Shown here piece after piece: positions 1 through 14,824 of a stretch of 64,000 nucleotides of DNA. The stretch spans positions 2,728,001-2,792,000 of the forward strand of contig SCHM01000002.1 of assembly GCA_004123355.1 (NCBI GenBank), given 5' to 3'. The stretch is from Amphirosellinia nigrospora. Lineage: Eukaryota > Ascomycota > Sordariomycetes > Xylariales > Xylariaceae. The translations under genes were made by a program, and so were the position numbers. Below the pieces are notes generated by a model. It was not told the DNA's origin and ran no database searches. It was given only the letters and a program-made list of their open reading frames with translations. Position 1 is the stretch's first letter; each line of letters begins with the position of its first letter.

Positions 1-1798
1 TCACCCACGTCGCCACCGTTGAACTCGATCTCACTATACAATACTCATTTCAACCGACTGTATTAAATATACTATATGCACGGTCTACTAGATGACAACG
101 TCTTGACCTGGGGGCGTAGGAAGTAGTATTAGTAGGACGAGGAAATAAAAGTGTGTGTAAAACGGTTCTTGGGATGGCGGTCATCGCTTGTGGGGCGGAT
201 CACAAAAGAGCAGGGCAGCATCTTGACCCTGGCCCCTGACCCTTGCTCCCGTCACTGCAGCTAAAATGTGCGTATGGCTTCCCGCAAATACCTCAGTTAC
301 AATCGTGTTTCAATCGAGACCTCTGATGCTACACTGTACGAGAGCATAAACATTAAGGGCTGTGCTGCGTTCGTCAAAGTGCATGTTTCCGGCGTTTTGC
401 AATGGTAATCTAATCTAAGTATCTTGCAGCAAATGAAGTGCAAATTTGAGGATGCCGTACTGGTGTGAGCTCTCCCATGTCCTTCTGAGGTACTTTGGGT
501 ACTGCATCTTTCTGATAATGTTGTGCAACAGCAATAGCAACAGCGGCGGAATAGAGCCTAGGAACCGAGGGCCTAGACCGTTTATTTCGCAGCAGGGGCA
601 ATATGACATCTACTAAGTACTGTATGTATGTGCCCATGCTAGTGCTGGCAACCGACAACGTAGTGTATCAAAACATGGGATGGCGGTATCGTCATCGTCA
701 TCGTCGCAGCGCCAATCTCAAATGTGTACTGACTGCATGAAGGACAGGGAACCTGTTATGCTGGTCGCCTGCATTCCGGCCGCTCAGTCTCAGTTCCCGT
801 CGTCTAGCTAGTCTTCGTGGATGCAATCTCGCCGTTGGCGCCAACGGTCAAAACCTGTTTAGTGAAATTGCAAGTGTGTATACTATGTAGTTGGGTGTAG
901 AACAGTGCACCCACACAATGATACATCGTGGGGACAAGCTTGAAAACGAAACTGGCGGCGAAGCGATATGCACTCACGATGCTGGTGTCGGCGGGGTTGA
1001 GAAACACCGACTCGACTGCCACGCAGCAGCTCAGGTGTTCTGTTTTCTTACACTGCAGCTAGCCGGCACGTAACTCGGCGCTGAAGCGGAAGAAGACGAA
1101 GCAGCGAACGATCGATCCCCACCAGGTGCCGGTAGTAGTCTAGTCTGGCGTTGATAGCCGAACGTGTCACCTTATCCGTTCGGATTATGTGAAGTTCCAT
1201 CTGTCGCCAAAGTACTTATTCATTCGGACTATTTTGTCAACTTCTCACAGTCTCTGGTAGATCATTCTATAGATATAAGGAGATCCGTATCCCTTGCGAG
1301 TTCAGCAATTCTTTCTCACGCTGGTGGCGCAGAGTAAGTGTGGCCATCTCCTTCTCCGCTTTCGGACTTGCACCGGTGCAATTTGACGTGTTGCGTACGG
1401 CGCACCCTTGCATCACCCAGTTGGGCTTTTTTTGGCTGTCTGATGCCGACTCCAATCAATATTAGTCGCTGTGGTGCGGCTGATTGGCATCGTGAGCACC
1501 TCTGGTATTTGGAACACTGCTTTAGACACGCCGGCCGCGGTCCAGACTCCCATCGATGCAGCCCCCTTGGGCATGCAGGCAGGGCGATCTGAATGAGGAC
1601 AAAACCAGTGCAGGATTTTAGGACCGAAGCGGAAAAGGGAGAGAGAAATCCAGCTCGTCGGCGTCGATTTCGCAAGAAAAAGAGATACGATACGATGTGG
1701 ATAGTGTTTGTTCGGAAGGCAGTCTTGAAACATGGAAGATAGCCGTAGTGGTACTGAGCAGTGGATACTGCCGCCACGCCACTACAAGCCACAGCGAC

Positions 1799-1842
1799 GA
1801 CTACTGTGATACTTGACTACTGCGATACTTGACTACTGTACG
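1799..1842. repeat. Short tandem repeat, about 17-bp unit
   Basis: The phrase GACTACTGTGATACTT is followed directly by a near copy and a partial third copy (about 2.5 units). It lies in non-coding DNA and shows no function. Confidence 0.75.
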
Positions 1843-2794
1843 GGACATTCTGACAGAGGCGGGCCTTATTTTGGATATCGATGGACTACTTTAATGGTCC
1901 TGGTTATGCAAGTCCGCAAGAGCCTCATTCTTTCATCACGCTGACGTGATTTCCCGTTGTTTCGGCCTAAGGTAAAGGTACCGATGAATAAGCACCCGGC
2001 ACGCTTTCCTTTGCGTCATCTATATCTTCCCATTTTATGCCAGTTTATCCATTCTTCGAAATTAATCATGAGTCTTTTGGATAGCACCTATCTATTGTAA
2101 TATACTATCCGCTTTATCGCTTGATTGCGACCGAGGTCGTACAGCTCGTGGTTGGCAAGACGCGTGTAATAGTTCGCCACGCTACGAGTCTGATGGCGTG
2201 AAACCATGGGTACGACCAACATGTGAGGCATACATGTTGAGCAAACAGTATGATGTACCCTAGCGAAATGGCGGTCAATCATTCAAGGACTCGGGCTTGC
2301 GAAGCTCGGGAGCCATTCGGAATAGCTATAGGTTTACACCGTAAGATAATAGATGATACATTGCACTATATCTTGCCTTCTACCGCATAATGTGTGACAT
2401 GGGACGCTCGAAATAGCTGGCATACGACTGAGGAAATCGGGGTGTCGAGGCGTTTCAATGTTGGCAATGCTGGGTCTGGTAAGTAAGTAATATAGTAGCA
2501 CATAGTGGACGGGTCGACGCCTAACCCGACGAGGTGGTTTTTTTCTGTATAACATGACCGGTTTCCACATTCACACTCGGTTGTCCAACGCATCATACGA
2601 TGTTGTGCACAGCCTAGCGTGTATCTAAAGGGAAGCTCCGTATAATGAAGACTCTAGTATGGTTCATACAAATCCTGTCCATGCAACCAGCTGGTCAGCA
2701 TTCATAGTAGTGTACAGCGGGCCGTTGTTAGTTGAGGCTACTACTTATACATGGCATGTCAAAGGTGATGCGGATCTTGCCATTCTAGCATACA

Positions 2795-3375
2795 TTATAC
2801 TACATACCTAGGTAGTATACTACATGCTTAGGCTTAGGTGTGTGCAAACGAAAGACAGGGATTTTGGGCACGTACGAATTAGCGTGACTGGCAGTGTATA
2901 CAAAGTTCCAGACCCCCACAGTATATGCAAGTAGTGGCACTGGGGTCGGCGGCAGGCTACCTAAGGTAAGTACCTAAGGTAAGTATGTATGTAAGTCTAG
3001 TTCACCACCCCACTGACAACAGCGACTTTTTGACGTTGGACTGATTCCGTCGTAGGCTAGAGATCTTGGTTAAGCTTGGCCGAACACATACTCATTTGCG
3101 CTACGGCCCTACCACTGATTCTTTATTGTCATATGGATAAATCGTGGCACTTTACCATGTTAGAAAACTAGGGCTCTTATCAAGCCGCACTGTGACGTTT
3201 CTAAAACACCTTTCCTACCTCCTATAAGATCGGAATAGCCCAACTAATTCCAAGTTCTCGTCCTAGGCGCACACACAGATAAAGAGATAAGCTAACTAGT
3301 ACAAGTACCTCCCACTGAGTACCTAAGGTACATATAGTAGTCATGTAAGGATCTAGGTAGGCTAGGAGTACCTAA
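2795..3375. repeat. Cluster of ACCTAAGGTA / ACCTAGGTA palindromes
   Basis: At least six copies or near copies of the palindrome TACCTAAGGTA or its contracted form ACCTAGGTA occur here: near 2809, two spaced copies near 2960-2985, one near 3318, and half-sites near 3352-3375. They are mixed with TATGTATGTA and TAGTATACTA stretches. Dispersed short palindromes of this type are frequent between genes of many Sordariomycetes; that link is from general knowledge, and their role is unknown. Confidence 0.55.
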
Positions 3376-4684
3376 CCAATGTGGCGCTACTATGTATACT
3401 TATATATATAGCGAGATTACCCTACATAAGATAGGATACCTGTCCAAGGTACTCATGAAACGGTGTAAACACCGTAGCATTATCTTAGCTCCCTGCATGT
3501 GTACACCCTTGTCCTTACCTGTGGCTGTTTAGACACTATCTAGGTAAAGTTTTGGTTGTCAAATGTAGGCATGGGTGTGGTATAATCATGTCCTATTTCT
3601 TGAATTTTTGTTTTGGAAGACACGACTGGTTGTGAGGCTGCCTCCTACGTCCGTAAGCATTTCATCTCATATAGTTGTAGTGTTAGTCGCTTCTTAAAAA
3701 CGGGCCAATCGCAATATCTCTTGCTGTGGTGTTAAGATGAATTGAGTTGGTTGATGTTGGAGCCAATCAACATAAAATTCAATATGTCGCAATCAACTTT
3801 AATCCTCACAATAGACTGTGATAAGGGTGTCAAGACCAACTAAGCAAATAGACTAACTCATCTCGCTTACTCAATGTTCAGAAACGTTAAGCCAAGTAGC
3901 TATCTAATATATACCAATGGTAAATGTAACAAAAGACATATTGCATCACGGATATATCAACTGTATTGTAGTGGACAAGAGAGATGCTGCCCAGGGTAGT
4001 ATTTCATATCATCATCAGTGGAAAGGCGATAAACCAACACAACCAGTTATCATTAAACAGAAGCAACTTCCAACATACCCAGTTATTTCAAGTAACTGGC
4101 CGCTGCCATTTAAGCAACCTTGATGCTTGCTTTGCTAATCCCTACCAACACTCAAAAGCCTCATAGGGTGAACCAGCATTTGTACTACAGTATTATCTCT
4201 CTCTAAAGTGACATTCATGTGGCCGTGGCAGTATACTCTCTTAAAAGAGGCTTCAAATACCCAGAAGCAAAGAACGAGGGGCGGTTGTACTTTTGTCGCG
4301 ATGATGATCCGCACTGTAGGATACTGCTGTTGGAGGCGGCTTGCTAATGTTGGCTGGGCTGGGTACGTATAGTAGTGTACACGCGCCCGTCGCAACCGTC
4401 ATTGGCTCACAAAGGCAAAACAGGCTTCTCGGGGCTCGGCAGGCTAGGCACATGCAGCTAAAGAGCAGATCGCAGCACGGCCTGGCTTCATGTATACTTC
4501 GTACTTATCAGCACATCTCTATCAAACCACCTGCAGGGGCGCCCAATTGATAGTGGTCTGGATAGTGGGAGATATTGGGAGATATTCTTTACCGTCCATA
4601 CTGCATCAAGATAGCGTACAGTACCTAGCGTGTAGCCCAGGTGGGGCGAGCTAGGAATCCGCTTCTGATTGCATGGCTTACTCA

Positions 4685-4726
4685 ATCCCTAGCAGACCCT
4701 AGCAGACCCTAACAGACCCTAGCACC
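4685..4726. repeat. 10-bp tandem repeat (CCCTAGCAGA)
   Basis: Three to four successive units of CCCTAGCAGA, one reading CCCTAACAGA, lie about 400 bp upstream of the kinase start. The sequence is only loosely telomere-like and no TTAGGG phase is present. Confidence 0.8.
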
Positions 4727-5118
4727 TTAAAATGGGGCCTGCTGCACGGACGTGTGGTGTGGTGGGTAGGTACGAGAGAGCAAGTCTCTCTAGCTCGTCC
4801 GGTATCACTGTGGACATACTGTGCGGTTGTTGCGACCTTCAGGGCTCTCTCGGGTTCCTCCCATGCACAGCACCACCTTCTCCCAGCACACCCAAAGACC
4901 AAAGACCCAAAGACCAAGCCTTCCGCCACCACTCTCAATACCTCAGTATCGCCTCTTTTCCACGATTTCTATTCTCCGACCTCTACCATACTCAACAAAA
5001 CCTTGTACACCTTTTGTCAATATCTCGCCCCTATCTCCCGCATTCGATTATTCTCAATTCAATTTCCTTCTTTTTTTGGTACTTCGGTCGCAATAGTGCC
5101 CAGTACAGTGTCTCAACA
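4727..5118 (+). promoter_or_regulatory. Promoter and pyrimidine-rich leader of the CaMKK-like kinase gene
   Basis: This stretch precedes the kinase start. Its second half (from about 4855) is rich in C and T with few G, typical of fungal promoter-proximal and 5' untranslated DNA. The repeated phrase CCAAAGACC near 4888-4915 is a local duplication. Open frames of 90-133 residues overlap here in all three frames, but none continues into the kinase frame through a visible splice site, so they are not called genes. Confidence 0.45.
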
Positions 5119-9090
<3,972 letters not shown>

Positions 9091-10414
9091 TGGGTGCCAA
9101 TGATACCATCCACTGTACAACCCCCCCCCCCCCTTCAATCATGATTTACTACCTTGTCTCAAGGACAAATGGCTGGAAACCTCCACGGGCGTCATCTACG
9201 AAGTCATTCAAATGACATAGCTGTCTCGGGACTTGAGTAATCAAAGCAAATGTCCTCTAATCTCAGCAATACAAATAGCATTTAGAAAGAGGAGGAAGTT
9301 TGAGGTTGTACATGAATGCCGAACATAAGGATAATTTTATACGAGACACGCAGAGCGCGGGAATCCGCACTTCACGAGATGCACATTCGTACGTCAGCAT
9401 GATTGATGAAGTTCGAGTTGAAGGGTTGGCAGTCATCCAGTCCGGTCCCTTTCTTGACATGCTTTGCATACCGATCAGCTACGTCTCCCAAACACTTCAC
9501 GCATTGCACACTACGGACAACTATCCAAGCCGGGCCTCCCGCTCATGACGCCCGATTATCCCGGGCCGGAATATTTGTTATAGGAACATATTACTTTATT
9601 GGCGGCATATTTGGCGAAATGGGCAATTTGCATCAGAGAGCGGGTAGCATTAGGACTGGAAGGGCGGCACTTGTTGAATTCATGTATAAGTGACAGTTTA
9701 CGCTGATAGATCATGATCTGTGGAGCGTGCATTCCATTGGAGTTCTTGATTCATAGTTTGCCTAAAGAAATTGTCCCGTTGTTTGACTGTAACAACTGCT
9801 ATTATTATAAGTTTTGACTCATATCTTGTGTGTTTGGTATATATAATAGTTTTGACTTATCAAAATTTCAGTATAAGTTGGTCACCAATCATCACAAGTC
9901 CATTTTTATTTATCCACTATAACAAATAAAATAACAAGAATAACCCAGCCCACATCACTTCGGAAGCCAAGCCCTCTGACAGCAGAAACCCCCGGCTTCC
10001 CTGGCGCAAAAGATGTGTCTGTGTATATCGAGAGATAGGAGACTATCCTATTCTAAACCCTCGTGTGCCAACAAGTATCATATTATACCCGTACCTAGAG
10101 ACCCCAACCATCCCAATTATTAGTCAGTTCGGCAACAATCACACTGATCGTCTCTCATGCTTTCATTTACCCAATGTAATTTGTATTGATTGTTGGTAGA
10201 CCTTGGTTGGGGAGCGGGGTAGACGGCTCTCCTCCGTCACCGGTGTACATGGTTGGCCGGTAGCGGCCGTGAATATGGAAGCGAAACTCGGGACACGAAT
10301 CTTCTAACAGACATAATGTCATTTGTCTCATTCTATTCTATGGGTATTTCTTCTTGGAAGAGTAAGGGGTAGGGTAAGGCAAACACCAACGATCACATCT
10401 GTGGGTAACCCATT
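9091..10414. other. Intergenic region between kinase and MFS genes
   Basis: It holds the kinase 3' flank, including a run of 13 C residues at 9121-9133, and the MFS promoter. The open frames at 9300-9693 overlap in two frames and resemble no known protein. The 9780-9950 stretch is AT-rich and has two near copies of AGTTTTGACT(C/T)AT. No RNA gene was found. Confidence 0.5.
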
Positions 10415-11977
10415 ATGCACACCGAAGGAACTCAAGATGCTCGACCGCACAACGTCCAAAATGGAAGCCCGGCGCAGAACGACGCGTTGCCGGAAGGGGA
10501 CGAATACACGATATTCACTCCTAGCATACGGAAATTTCTCGTTGTTTTCTTGGGCGTCGTGATGACACTCTCGACCCTCACTGCCACAATCTACTTTCCC
10601 TTGATCCCGATGCTCAGTGGCCAGCTCTCTGTATCAATACAGGCCATAAACCTCACGGTCACGGTCTACGTCATATTCCAGGCCGTCACGCCGGCCGTGT
10701 TTGCGTCCTTGTCGGATTCCTTTGGTCGTCGTCCGGTGCTACTGGGCATCATCTTGATATATGCTTCCGCAACGCTCGGTCTCGTCATCAATTCTGATAG
10801 CTACAGCGTGCTCATTAGTCTTCGAGGCTTGCAGAGTATCGGCGGCTCCGCAACGCCACCGCTTGCGTATGGAATTGTCTCCGATGTCGCGGTTACATCC
10901 CAGCGAGGAAAGATGCTGGGGCCGATGCTGTCTATTTGTAATGGGATATCCGCCGTAGGCCCGGTCATCGGGGGCGCCGTGGCTCTGGGACGAGCGGCGT
11001 GACTTGGGTGTTCGCGTCGTTGCTTGTCATTGCGGCGGTATGCCTTGTAGTGGGGGATGCGTGCTGCCGGAGACTGCGCGGCGCATCGTGGGTAATGGCA
11101 GCAAGCCCCTGCCGGCATCCACAGGACATGGTGGGCTCTTATCCGGGGCGGTGCCCAGCGCCGGAAATCAGATGTTGAAATCTCTCATTCAGCAGAGCAA
11201 GTTCGTCCTGTCGTCGAGAACAAAAGGCGATGGACTATATTCTCGGCCCTCGGCGCGTTTCGCATCATTGCCATCCCCGACGCCACGGCGGTGCTGTGGA
11301 TGATAGGTACGTCGTATTCGGTATATTACACGTTTCAAGTCGCGATACCAGTCATCTTCGCGGAGGTATACCACTACAACGAGCTACAGATAGGGCTCGC
11401 GCTCCTGTCGGGACTAGTCGGGCTGACGATAGGAGGGATCGTCGCGGGGAAATTGCTCGATAGGAACTACGCTCACGTAGCAAAGGCAAAGGGCATCGAC
11501 ATCGACCACAAGAAGGCCCAGGATCTATTTCACTTCCCCGTAGAGGCCGCTAGGTACAGGAATTACGTCCCCTTTGTTGTCTTGCAGTTACTCCTGGTCG
11601 TTGGATACGGATGGGCGGTGACTTATCGCGTCCACCCTGCGGTTCCCATTATCCTGCAATTCTTCATCTGCGCCATCTCGACGCTGCTGAGTCACACTGC
11701 GAGTGCATTATTGGTCGATATATTTCCCGACCAGTCCAGTACCGCTTATGCTGCCGCGCAGGCTGTGAGGTGTGGACTGAGCGCGGTGTCTTCTGCTACT
11801 ATACAGCCGTTGATTGATGTGCTTGGGAGAGGATGGTATTTCACGGCTTTTGCTCTCTTCGTCAGTGTAAATGGGTTAGTCGCTGTTGAGGTAAGCCGGA
11901 GATGGGGTATGAAATGGCGACAAGCAAGGAGTACGGCCCCGGCCGAAGAACGTCCAATTTCTGATCCCAAACTGTAA
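10415..11977 (+). CDS. MFS drug:H+ antiporter (DHA1, Qdr-like), three frame slips
   Basis: This is a 12-helix major-facilitator transporter of the DHA1 drug:proton antiporter family, predicted in the plasma or vacuolar membrane, exporting small molecules in exchange for protons. The hydrophilic N-terminus (about 45 residues, ending EYTIFTPSIRKF) leads into helix 1 (VVFLGVVMTLSTL). The loop 2-3 motif A, SLSDSFGRRPVLLG, lies at about 10709-10750, and motif C-like SAVGPVIGGAVAL at about 10951-10985. The central cytoplasmic loop runs to ENKRRWTIF (about 11220), followed by six more helices and a short polar tail. The frame shifts near 10990, 11055 and 11125, always within otherwise conserved sequence, so the full product is about 520 residues, the usual length. 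No intron is evident. Substrate cannot be read from sequence. It is convergent with the ketosamine kinase gene downstream. Confidence 0.85.
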
Positions 11978-12293
11978 ATTGTCTTGGCAGCTAATCTCGC
12001 GATCCTCAAGGTAGAATTATCAATACGTAGAACACTTTTAGGTTACACACTCTTTAAGTTCAGATGTAGAAGGAGACGAATTCCATAAATTCTCAATATA
12101 TTCCTTCATTAGTGTCATGAACCTAGTATATGATGGGCTATAAGACCTTTGTTGTTGCACGAAGCTCTACAACTATCCTGGTGAGTAACCGTATATATAC
12201 AACAGTCTCTTTGTCTGTGTGCTTGCGCTTCGTGACAGTCGGAATTCCTCACTGCGCGCGATGGACTTCCCAAGCACTCTGTTATTCCGTCCC
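11978..12293. other. Convergent 3' intergenic region
   Basis: This 316-bp spacer separates the ends of the MFS (+) and ketosamine kinase (-) genes. It is AT-rich near 12040-12110. The small open frames on both strands are shadows. No terminator-like hairpin stands out. Confidence 0.5.
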
Positions 12294-13639
12294 TCAAATA
12301 AGGCCTTCAGCGAGATGGGGAACAATACAGGCGCCAGTGATTGATGGGTCAATTCTTGGGTCGTACTCATCGATACCATCAATTGGGGCATATTTCTCGC
12401 AGAGATAACACATGTTGTTATACGCACTATTGCACACAGTTAATTTTAGAAAACACGTAGACAAGGCATATGTTCTCGTGGCTGATGTTACTCACGTCTT
12501 CCTGAGTGCACTTCCAGGGTGCCCAGCAGAGTAGTTTATCGCCCCTAGATTGTGAAAAAAGGGGTCAGTGCTCTCGTCCCTTTTAGTTCCCGCTAGTTGT
12601 TTCTTACCTTTGAGGCTATAGAGTCTATTTCGGTCATCGAACTGGTCCGCAGGCTCGGCTGCAGGGTAATTTCGTAAGTACTGTCTTGTGTACAGCTTCG
12701 ATCTAAAGACTGAGCTGAATTCGCATCGCCAATGTCCCAGCTCCATCTCGTTGTGAGCAAAGTAAGAACCTGCATCAAAGAGCAAAGTATACCCTGTCTC
12801 CATATTGATACCCATGTTTCCTTCCCATAAATCGCCGTGTATTATGCAGGGCTTGAGTGTTTTCCCGTTGGCTTGAAGTGGTTCTAGGAGTATAGGAATG
12901 ACCTTCGAGATCACTTGATCAATCGCGCGCTCAAATTCAGGCCATGGGCCATTCCTCTCCAAGTCAAGCTTGCATACACCGAGAAGGAGGGTTTTATAGA
13001 AAACTGCCCAACTTTCCTCCCAATCCACAACATGAGCTCTATCTCCATCGCATGTCTGAACGTGGAAACCGAATTTCCAGTGGCCGAGCTCAACTTGTGC
13101 ATCTCTGCAAGTCTAGCAGTGAACTCAGCTGGATCTGGTGCTGCAGTCACATCCATGTCGATGAACTCGGAGAGGTAGAAATAAGTCTCCGGCTGTGAAA
13201 CATGATATTTCCCGAACCCAAAAGGCTCGGGTATGAAATCCGACTGTTTTTCATATATCAACTTCGACGACTCATATTCTCCGCGCAACATGATGCGGCC
13301 AATCTCGCCATATGCGACCTAGAGGAAAGTCCTGTCAGCCCTAAGATAATCGCAAATTCTAGTACTCATGGGACAGGACCTTGACGAAGAATTGTCTCTC
13401 TTTTCCATCCTGCTCTACTCCAACTAGTTTTCCAGTGATTGTCCATGCGCTGGTGCCAAAGTTTTCAACCGAAACGAACTCGACATCCTTAGGCAGGGCT
13501 GGATAGAAGGCATTAGGCATCCGTTGCATACACTTATTCGGGACGGGAGCCGACCTTCGAGAACGGCCTGGTCAATTGGAAACACTCCATTGAGCTTGGC
13601 AAGAATCTGCTTGATTGTGAGTGGCGAAGTCATGATCAT
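12294..13639 (-). CDS. Fructosamine/ketosamine-3-kinase family protein (FN3K-like), five exons
   Basis: Members phosphorylate the sugar of Amadori products on glycated proteins, destabilising them (protein deglycation repair). Exons on the minus strand: 13639-13555, 13498-13380, 13318-12608, 12544-12496, 12426-12294; introns are 56-69 bp, with branch-like CTGAC in the second and third. Key parts: N-lobe VENFGTSAWTITGKL and QFFVK lysine, GRIMLRGEYES, then the catalytic HGDLWEGNM (about 12835), LFDAGSYFAHNEMELG (metal-binding DxGxxxxHxExD-like) and the C-terminal YLCEKYAPIDGID. One frame slip near 13075 fits loss of a T in a T-run; all other exon joints keep phase. Length is about 365 residues, slightly longer than human FN3K. 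The first two introns use unusual GTC donors (GTCGGC, GTCCTG). It is divergent from the NLR gene. Assignment to the family is firm; the actual glycated substrate is unknown. Confidence 0.85.
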
Positions 13640-14824
13640 TCATATGTTCCTCGTGAAGGTCTCTCGTGAGGTTTGAATGGAATGCGAAGGGTGAATTTGT
13701 TCTATGAAATGCGATACGGTATTTATGTGCCAACTATACGGTCAGGCTTCAATCTTCTGGGGTATTCGAAGCCCCCGCTCAAAGGATCACGCACACTATC
13801 GAGTTCCTCGGTTGGCTTGTTATCACAAATGGGAGGCTGTCACACGGACCAGCCACAGGACTTAGCAGCAGAAGCCACACAGACTCCTGGAGAGTCTTGG
13901 AAAGTCCTGGAAGATCGATATTACTATGATCATTTTCGTGGGCTGAAACGGGCGTATATTGACTCAATAATATTGGTTAGAATAGCTTGAGGGCGTGGGC
14001 GAGGTTGCATTGAAGTCAGAATTAGGAAACCAGAGCCCCTAGAGACCCCGAGGAGATTATCAGCTGAATTGAACTCCGAATTCCAAGCACTTGAGCACAA
14101 GCCCTTGTCACAGCGGCTATCATATACAGGTCGGCAGGATGTAGGAAAGAAAGAGTACTGTTACTCACGAGGCTGCCATATGAATTCAAGCAGGAAAATA
14201 GGTGTTGATCAGTCTCGAAGCCTTTTTGCCACTTTATAGCCCCTGTTTAGCAAGTAGATATGGCGGACTTCCTACCAAAAATTCCCTGCCTGTAGAAGCC
14301 CTAGCGTGACACTAAAGAATTATCATCCTGCCGATCTGTAGGAGGTGATATCGTACTAGTCTGTGTTAGGATATGCTGTTGGTTGAGGAATGTGACCCTG
14401 GTGCATTATGCGCAGGGGCCTATTTCTCTCATCCTTCCTAGCTCTATCTATACCTGAAGCTCCAGTAGAGATTCATCGCTGACTTATCCAATTCTCACTG
14501 GCAAGAGAATGGCTGCATTATTGTTGGTCGTCCTGCAATATTTGGCGACTGATATCTTTGATGCGACCATAAACTAAACTCAAAGTGACATCAAAATTTC
14601 CTAGGGCCTGTAAGCTAGCGTTCCAAGAGAAGATACAATAGCCTTAGGACTGCGCACACAATGGTTCGCGATCGTCATTTTCTACGTTATACTCAAATTA
14701 TGTGTCTAACTATTTGCCGTACTAACTTGGCCATGCTGGCTAGTTCAGAAGGACACTCGCCTATGGGAGGAAGCGAAGCAATGACTCAAGGAATGCCGAT
14801 AACCCAGATCATGACCATTCGTCC
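13640..14824. promoter_or_regulatory. Shared divergent promoter region of FN3K-like and NLR genes
   Basis: This 1.2-kb spacer separates two genes transcribed apart. It contains the short repeat GGAGAGTCTTGGAAAGTCCTGG (13891-13912, two near copies of a 9-mer). The open frame ahead of 14825 (14661-14861) overlaps the NLR start in another frame; an upstream NLR exon could end near 14750, but no clear splice pair was found. No TATA box can be named with confidence. Confidence 0.4.

Larger units (their letters stand above)
1..4684. other. Gene-free intergenic region
   Basis: No convincing coding sequence was found. The open frames here (for example 1316-1792 on the minus strand) have no recognisable domain, no splice-linked partner and no codon pattern different from their opposite-strand shadows. 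Base composition is ordinary for the host, about half GC and falling toward AT around 3.5-4.0 kb, with no RIP-like loss of CpA. The region holds small tandem repeats and a cluster of palindromic motifs, listed separately. The right edge probably contains the distal promoter of the kinase gene. Confidence 0.6.

Noticed and set aside
1316-1792. 158-codon open frame on the minus strand
   Set aside because: No domain, overlaps comparable frames on both strands, and sits in DNA without coding-like codon bias.
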